Shown here one piece after another: positions 50,806 through 54,142 of a stretch of DNA of 54,142 bases (position 1 is the first letter of the stretch; every line of letters starts with the position of its first letter). Location of the stretch: assembly GCA_003021015.1 (NCBI GenBank), contig PXRK01000033.1, forward strand, positions 1 to 54,142, in the 5' to 3' direction. Source of the DNA: Halobacteriales archaeon QS_4_66_20 (lineage in GTDB: Archaea > Halobacteriota > Halobacteria > Halobacteriales > Haloarculaceae). A program made the translations under genes and the position numbers. Under the pieces are notes generated by a model. It saw only the letters and a list, made by a program, of their open reading frames with translations. It was not told the origin of the DNA and made no database searches.

Positions 50806-51588
50806 GTGGCCACGATCGAACTTGAGGATGTCTCGAAGACGTACGACGCGAACAAACGTGACGGTGGTGTCGAAGCTGTTCGGAACGTGTCGATGCACGT
50901 CGAGAGTGGCGAGTTTGTCTCCATCGTCGGCCCGACGGGCTGCGGGAAGAGCACGCTCATGGAGATCGTCGCCGGACTTACCGATTCCACGGCAGGGGAA
51001 GCCACGATAGCGGGTGAACCGGTAACTGGCCCACGCCGCGATGTCGGTGTCGTCTTCCAGAAGGATTCGACGTTTCCGTGGCGGACCGTCCTCGAGAATG
51101 TCGAGTTCGGTTTGCAAATGCATGGCGTGACGTACGACGAGCGGCGCGAGCGGTCCCGAGACGTGATCGAACTCGTCGGACTAAGCGGCTTCACGGATAC
51201 GTATCCCAACGAGCTTTCCGGAGGGATGCGCCAGCGCGTTGCCATCGCACGAACACTCGTAATGAATCCCACGGTGATGTTGATGGACGAACCGTTCGGC
51301 GCACTTGACGAACAAACACGGATCATGCTCGGAGACGAACTCCTCTCTATTGCTGCGGAGACCGAGCAAACGACGCTGTTTATTACCCACTCGATTAACG
51401 AGGCGATTCACCTCTCGGATCGCGTCGTCGTGATGAGTGCCCGCCCTGGACAGATAAAGGAGATCGTCGAGGTGGATATCCCACGCCCGAGGAACACTGA
51501 CGTCTTTGGCTCCGAGCGGTTCAATGACCTCAGCGAACAGGTATGGGAGCTGCTCAAACCGGAAGCCGAATCGGGACTGCAACAGTGA
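50806..51588 (+). CDS. NitT/TauT-type ABC transporter ATP-binding protein
   Basis: A 260-residue SsuB/TauB-type ATPase starting at GTG: Walker A GPTGCGKST, Q-loop FQKDSTFPWRTV, signature LSGGMRQR, Walker B LMDEPFGALD and H-loop ITHSINEAI. The GTG was chosen because it is 2 bp after the upstream stop and the fold starts with ATIELEDVSKTY. It powers the two permeases encoded just upstream. Last gene of the transporter unit; the next 1.1 kb is non-coding. Confidence 0.9.
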   Translation: MATIELEDVSKTYDANKRDGGVEAVRNVSMHVESGEFVSIVGPTGCGKSTLMEIVAGLTDSTAGEATIAGEPVTGPRRDVGVVFQKDSTFPWRTVLENVEFGLQMHGVTYDERRERSRDVIELVGLSGFTDTYPNELSGGMRQRVAIARTLVMNPTVMLMDEPFGALDEQTRIMLGDELLSIAAETEQTTLFITHSINEAIHLSDRVVVMSARPGQIKEIVEVDIPRPRNTDVFGSERFNDLSEQVWELLKPEAESGLQQ

Positions 51589-51684
51589 ACTCCTAAATAC
51601 ACCCGGACGTAACTCTGTGACACGTTAGGACACGATATCCACGAATATCGACCCTGACAGTCCCGATATGTGTCGAGATGACTG

Positions 51685-51832
51685 ATACGGTCGTGCGTGA
51701 CTTTGTACCGCTATGGAATCGTGTGCTGTTCGTTTCAGCCTGTGAAACCATGGAATCGCGTGTTGTTCGTTTCAGCCCGTGAAACCAACGACGTTGGGGC
51801 CCAGTGCTGAAAATAATCACGTACGACCGTAT
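51685..51832 (+). repeat. Family A MITE-like element with internal duplication
   Basis: 148 bp bounded by ATACGGTCGTGCGTGA and TCACGTACGACCGTAT. It is homologous to the inverted copy at 25233-25343 but contains a block of about 37 bp (ATGGAATCGTGTGCTGTTCG onward) twice in tandem. Non-coding. Confidence 0.8.
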
Positions 51833-51865
51833 GATGGTGATGATTGTGAATCGTTCCGGGTGTAT

Positions 51866-52106
51866 AACCGACTCCAGCCAACTTTCATACGATATAGTAG
51901 AATAATGGAAAGTAAATAGGATTGGCTTTTCATCTCCAAATATACATTTAATATCTTTTATATTTGTATGGTGATCGGTTCAGAAACAGAGTTCCGTTCG
52001 GTGAAATACGACGTTGTGTATGGTCACACTGTTGGTGAGAAAAAACAGCGTCGTCGGCAGTTTATTTCCGCCGTAGTTAACCGATTTCAGCCAACTTTCA
52101 TACGAT
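51866..52106. repeat. Direct-repeat-bounded segment
   Basis: 28-bp direct repeats (AACCGAYTYCAGCCAACTTT followed by CATACGAT) at 51866-51893 and 52079-52106 enclose about 185 bp of AT-rich sequence. On the minus strand both repeats read SYESWL(K/E)SV, so the repeat may be a duplicated bit of a lost coding gene. Confidence 0.5.
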
Positions 52107-52134
52107 TCCGATAAAAACGTCGCAACTCCCACTT

Positions 52135-52293
52135 CTAAACCTGCGGAAGTGTGTCGAGAGCAGGCACATTTCTCTTGTCTTGCCTGGTCAACCATTTCTT
52201 CGCAACGCTCACACTGGTCAGCCGTCGATTGACCTGCTGCATCCAGTCGCGAATAGCGTTCTGAAAGTAGCTAGCACCAAAAAAATAACAAAG
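52135..52293 (-). pseudogene. Unrecognised coding remnant
   Basis: A minus-strand frame encodes SYFQNAIRDWMQQVNRRLTS and continues VSVAKKWLTRQDKRNVPALDTLPQV before a TAG at 52135-52137. It has protein-like composition and no frame on the other strand, but no start codon with a plausible upstream region; stops lie just upstream. It may be the C-terminus of a transposase or of a small basic protein. Family not recognised. Confidence 0.35.
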
Positions 52294-52708
52294 TATTTAT
52301 TACGTTAAATTTGATAAAACAGCAAATTAGTATGGATTTTGACTTTACTGTTGCGGGTGTTGCTGGCGCTCGACGGATCATGTGGCGGACGGTGCAAGTG
52401 GGGGTCGTGCGAAACTCACGCGCATGGAGTATCCGTCCCTACGATGTCTGCTGGGAGCGTCCCGTCTCTGTCCGATGCGGTCGATCCGCCCACCCGTCCG
52501 TCCGCAACTCCGTCCACAGTCCACTCACAGTCCCGGACATCGCAGGAGAATTGAAGTGGTTACGTCGGAGGCAAGCAAACGACTGTCGTGGCACTGTACG
52601 GAGTCACGTCTGGCTGTATATGAGGAGAAGAGCCATACCCAACTAGTAGGGCATAACCCCTATTTGTCCGGTGACTCTAAGAATAGCTTGGGAACAGGTT
52701 CTGCCAAA

Positions 52709-54142
52709 ATGTCGAGTATTGAATCCGGTGCGCCGAGTGACAGCATCAGACAGAGCCTCTATGAGATCATGTCCGCCGACGGCCTGTCGTTGGAGGACAA
52801 ACAGACCAGGGCACTCGCGCTCGGACGCGAGTTTCTCGGGGTACGGAACGGCCACATCGAACGCGCCGACGAGGCGACCGGCACCCACAAGGTCGTCGCC
52901 AGCGTCGGCGGCCCCGCGACCCTGTTTTCTCCGGGGGAGACGCTGAACCGAGCGACGACCTACTGCCGCCGCACGATGGACGCCGACTCGCCGGTCGCCC
53001 TCACTAATGCGCCCGAAGAAGGGTGGGCCGACGATCCCGCCTACGAAGAACACGGGCTCGCCTGCTATCTGGGGGCTCCGATCTTCGTTCGCGGGGAATC
53101 CTACGGGACGGTCTGCTTCGTCGACAAAAACCCCCGGGCGGACAGCTTCGAGGCCAGCGAGAAGGCGTTTGTCGAACTCATCGCGCGGCTGCTCGGCCGC
53201 GAGCTGGCTGCCACCCGCTACGAGGCAGAGCTCACGGACGCACACAAGCGCCGGAGTACCCTCCTCGAGGCCGCCCCCGACGCCATCTTCCTGGTGGACG
53301 CCGACACCGCCGAGATTACCGATGTCAACGAGGCGGCCACCACCCTCACAGGCTACGATGGCGTCGCCCTCGAAAGGATGACTGTGTTCGACCTCCATCC
53401 GACGCACAGCCGCGACCAGTACCACCACCTGTTCGAGGACCTGGCGACGGCTGGCGAGACGACGAGTACACTGCCCGACGGCAGCCAGCTCGAACTCCAG
53501 ACGGCCGACGGCGACCGGATTCCAATCGAGATGAGCGCCCGTGCCGTCGAACTCAGTGACGGCCGCTATATCCAGGTGATCGCCCGGGATATCTCCGAGC
53601 GAGTCCAGCGTGAACAGGAACTGCGGTTGCGGACGAGAGCGATGGACGAGGCCGGCGTCGGTATCTCCATCGCCGACGCGACCGAACCGGACACCCCGCT
53701 GATATACGTCAACGACGCGTTCACCGACATGACGGGGTACGACCGGGAAGCCGCCATCGGGACAAACTGCCGGTTCCTCCAGGGCGCTGAAACCAAGGAG
53801 GCGGCAGTCGATGTCATCCGAGACGCGATCGAACACGAGGAGACCCGCACGACGGAGCTGTTGAACTACCGGGCCGACGGGACGCCGTTCTGGAACGAAC
53901 TGACGGTGACGCCGGTCGCGGCCCCGGACGGCGAAACGAGCCACTTTATCGGGATTCAGCGCGACGTGACCAGCCGGAAACGCCGGGAACGGCTGATCGG
54001 CGTCCTCAATCGGGTGTTGCGGCACAACCTCCGCAACGACATGACCGTCATCGCGGGGCTGGGCGACACCATCGCGACGGCAACCGACGGCAAGATAGCG
54101 GCGCAGGCAGAGACAGTGACTGAAACCGCCCGTGACCTGATG
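52709..54142 (+). CDS. GAF-PAS-LOV sensor histidine kinase (3' end outside window)
   Basis: 478 residues are visible and the frame is open at the window end. Residues 15-170 form a GAF domain (LACYLGAPIFVRGESYGTVCFVDKNPR). Residues 180-300 are a PAS domain (LLEAAPDAIFLVDADTAEITDVNEAA). Residues 305-425 are a second PAS domain with a complete LOV flavin signature: GTNCRFLQG with Cys354, RADGTPFWNELTVTPV, and HFIGIQRDVT. The HisKA box NRVLRHNLRND with His439 follows; the ATPase domain is cut off. LOV domains bind FMN and form a photoadduct at the Cys in blue light, so a light-sensing soluble kinase is likely. There is no signal peptide. The start ATG at 52709 is the first in frame. Confidence 0.87.
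   Translation, partial: MSSIESGAPSDSIRQSLYEIMSADGLSLEDKQTRALALGREFLGVRNGHIERADEATGTHKVVASVGGPATLFSPGETLNRATTYCRRTMDADSPVALTNAPEEGWADDPAYEEHGLACYLGAPIFVRGESYGTVCFVDKNPRADSFEASEKAFVELIARLLGRELAATRYEAELTDAHKRRSTLLEAAPDAIFLVDADTAEITDVNEAATTLTGYDGVALERMTVFDLHPTHSRDQYHHLFEDLATAGETTSTLPDGSQLELQTADGDRIPIEMSARAVELSDGRYIQVIARDISERVQREQELRLRTRAMDEAGVGISIADATEPDTPLIYVNDAFTDMTGYDREAAIGTNCRFLQGAETKEAAVDVIRDAIEHEETRTTELLNYRADGTPFWNELTVTPVAAPDGETSHFIGIQRDVTSRKRRERLIGVLNRVLRHNLRNDMTVIAGLGDTIATATDGKIAAQAETVTETARDLM

Larger units (their letters stand above)
51589..52708. other. AT-rich remnant region
   Basis: No intact gene is apparent in this 1.1-kb gap. It contains a family A element (51685-51832), a pair of 28-bp direct repeats (51866-51893 and 52079-52106, 26 of 28 identical), a minus-strand coding remnant (52135 onward), and about 400 bp before the kinase gene in which I see nothing specific. 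The composition is the most AT-rich of the window. Confidence 0.6.

Noticed and set aside
52643-54025. Long 460-codon open frame on the minus strand
   Set aside because: It is antisense to the GAF-PAS-LOV kinase, whose plus-strand frame has clear domain motifs; long antisense frames are expected at this GC content.

Overview
The window is high-GC DNA with the stamp of a halophilic archaeon (class Halobacteria). Proteins are strongly acidic. Both solute-binding proteins carry twin-arginine lipoprotein signals. Many starts sit about 27-30 bp downstream of AT-rich TATA-like boxes, as in leaderless haloarchaeal transcripts. Haloarchaea-specific families are present (DR2241/CbiX pair, archaea-specific SMC-related protein with RdfA, HxlR-free IclR regulators). 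I cannot name the genus. No tRNA, rRNA, CRISPR array or replication origin was recognised.

Region 1 (1-17.4 kb) is mostly housekeeping: the 3' end of a PKD-repeat surface protein; a TrpD-like protein overlapping a 3Fe-4S ferredoxin; a tetrapyrrole group (DR2241-family Fe-S protein, CbiX chelatase, precorrin-2 dehydrogenase); a PIN-like/DUF433 toxin-antitoxin pair; a small decayed region with a frameshifted zinc/HTH protein; a 2Fe-2S ferredoxin; a uracil-DNA glycosylase-family protein; a NUDIX hydrolase; a YihY membrane protein; an acidic coiled-coil protein; two metallo-beta-lactamase-fold hydrolases; a histidine kinase; and a methyltransferase. A remarkable 270-bp DNA cloverleaf lies at 3283-3552.

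Region 2 (17.8-24.3 kb) holds a full-length glutamate synthase (gltB), an MNT/HEPN pair whose HEPN partner has lost its middle, and an extended SDR epimerase whose last codons are supplied by a small inserted element.

Region 3 (24.3-28.2 kb) is a mobile-looking island. It has a dead IS6-family transposase and a pair of genes for an archaea-specific SMC-related ATPase and the rod-determining factor RdfA, flanked by inverted copies of a short repeat (family B).

Region 4 (28.3-51.6 kb) is a carbohydrate or sugar-acid catabolic island: two FGGY kinases (one broken), two IclR regulators, a dedicated 2-oxoacid dehydrogenase (E1alpha, E1beta, E2, E3), a SAF-domain oxidoreductase, a CUT1-type sugar ABC transporter, a PdxA-family dehydrogenase, and a GH88 unsaturated glucuronyl hydrolase in one operon with the binding protein of a NitT/TauT-type ABC transporter whose permease and ATPase genes are divergent. 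A plausible reading is uptake of oligosaccharides or sugar acids, hydrolysis, kinase and dehydrogenase steps, and entry as acyl-CoA. The substrate is unknown. Short inverted-repeat elements (families A and B) punctuate this island, often exactly at stop codons.

Region 5 (51.6-54.1 kb) is a 1.1-kb AT-rich stretch of element and gene remnants, followed by the start of a GAF-PAS-LOV histidine kinase that runs off the window.
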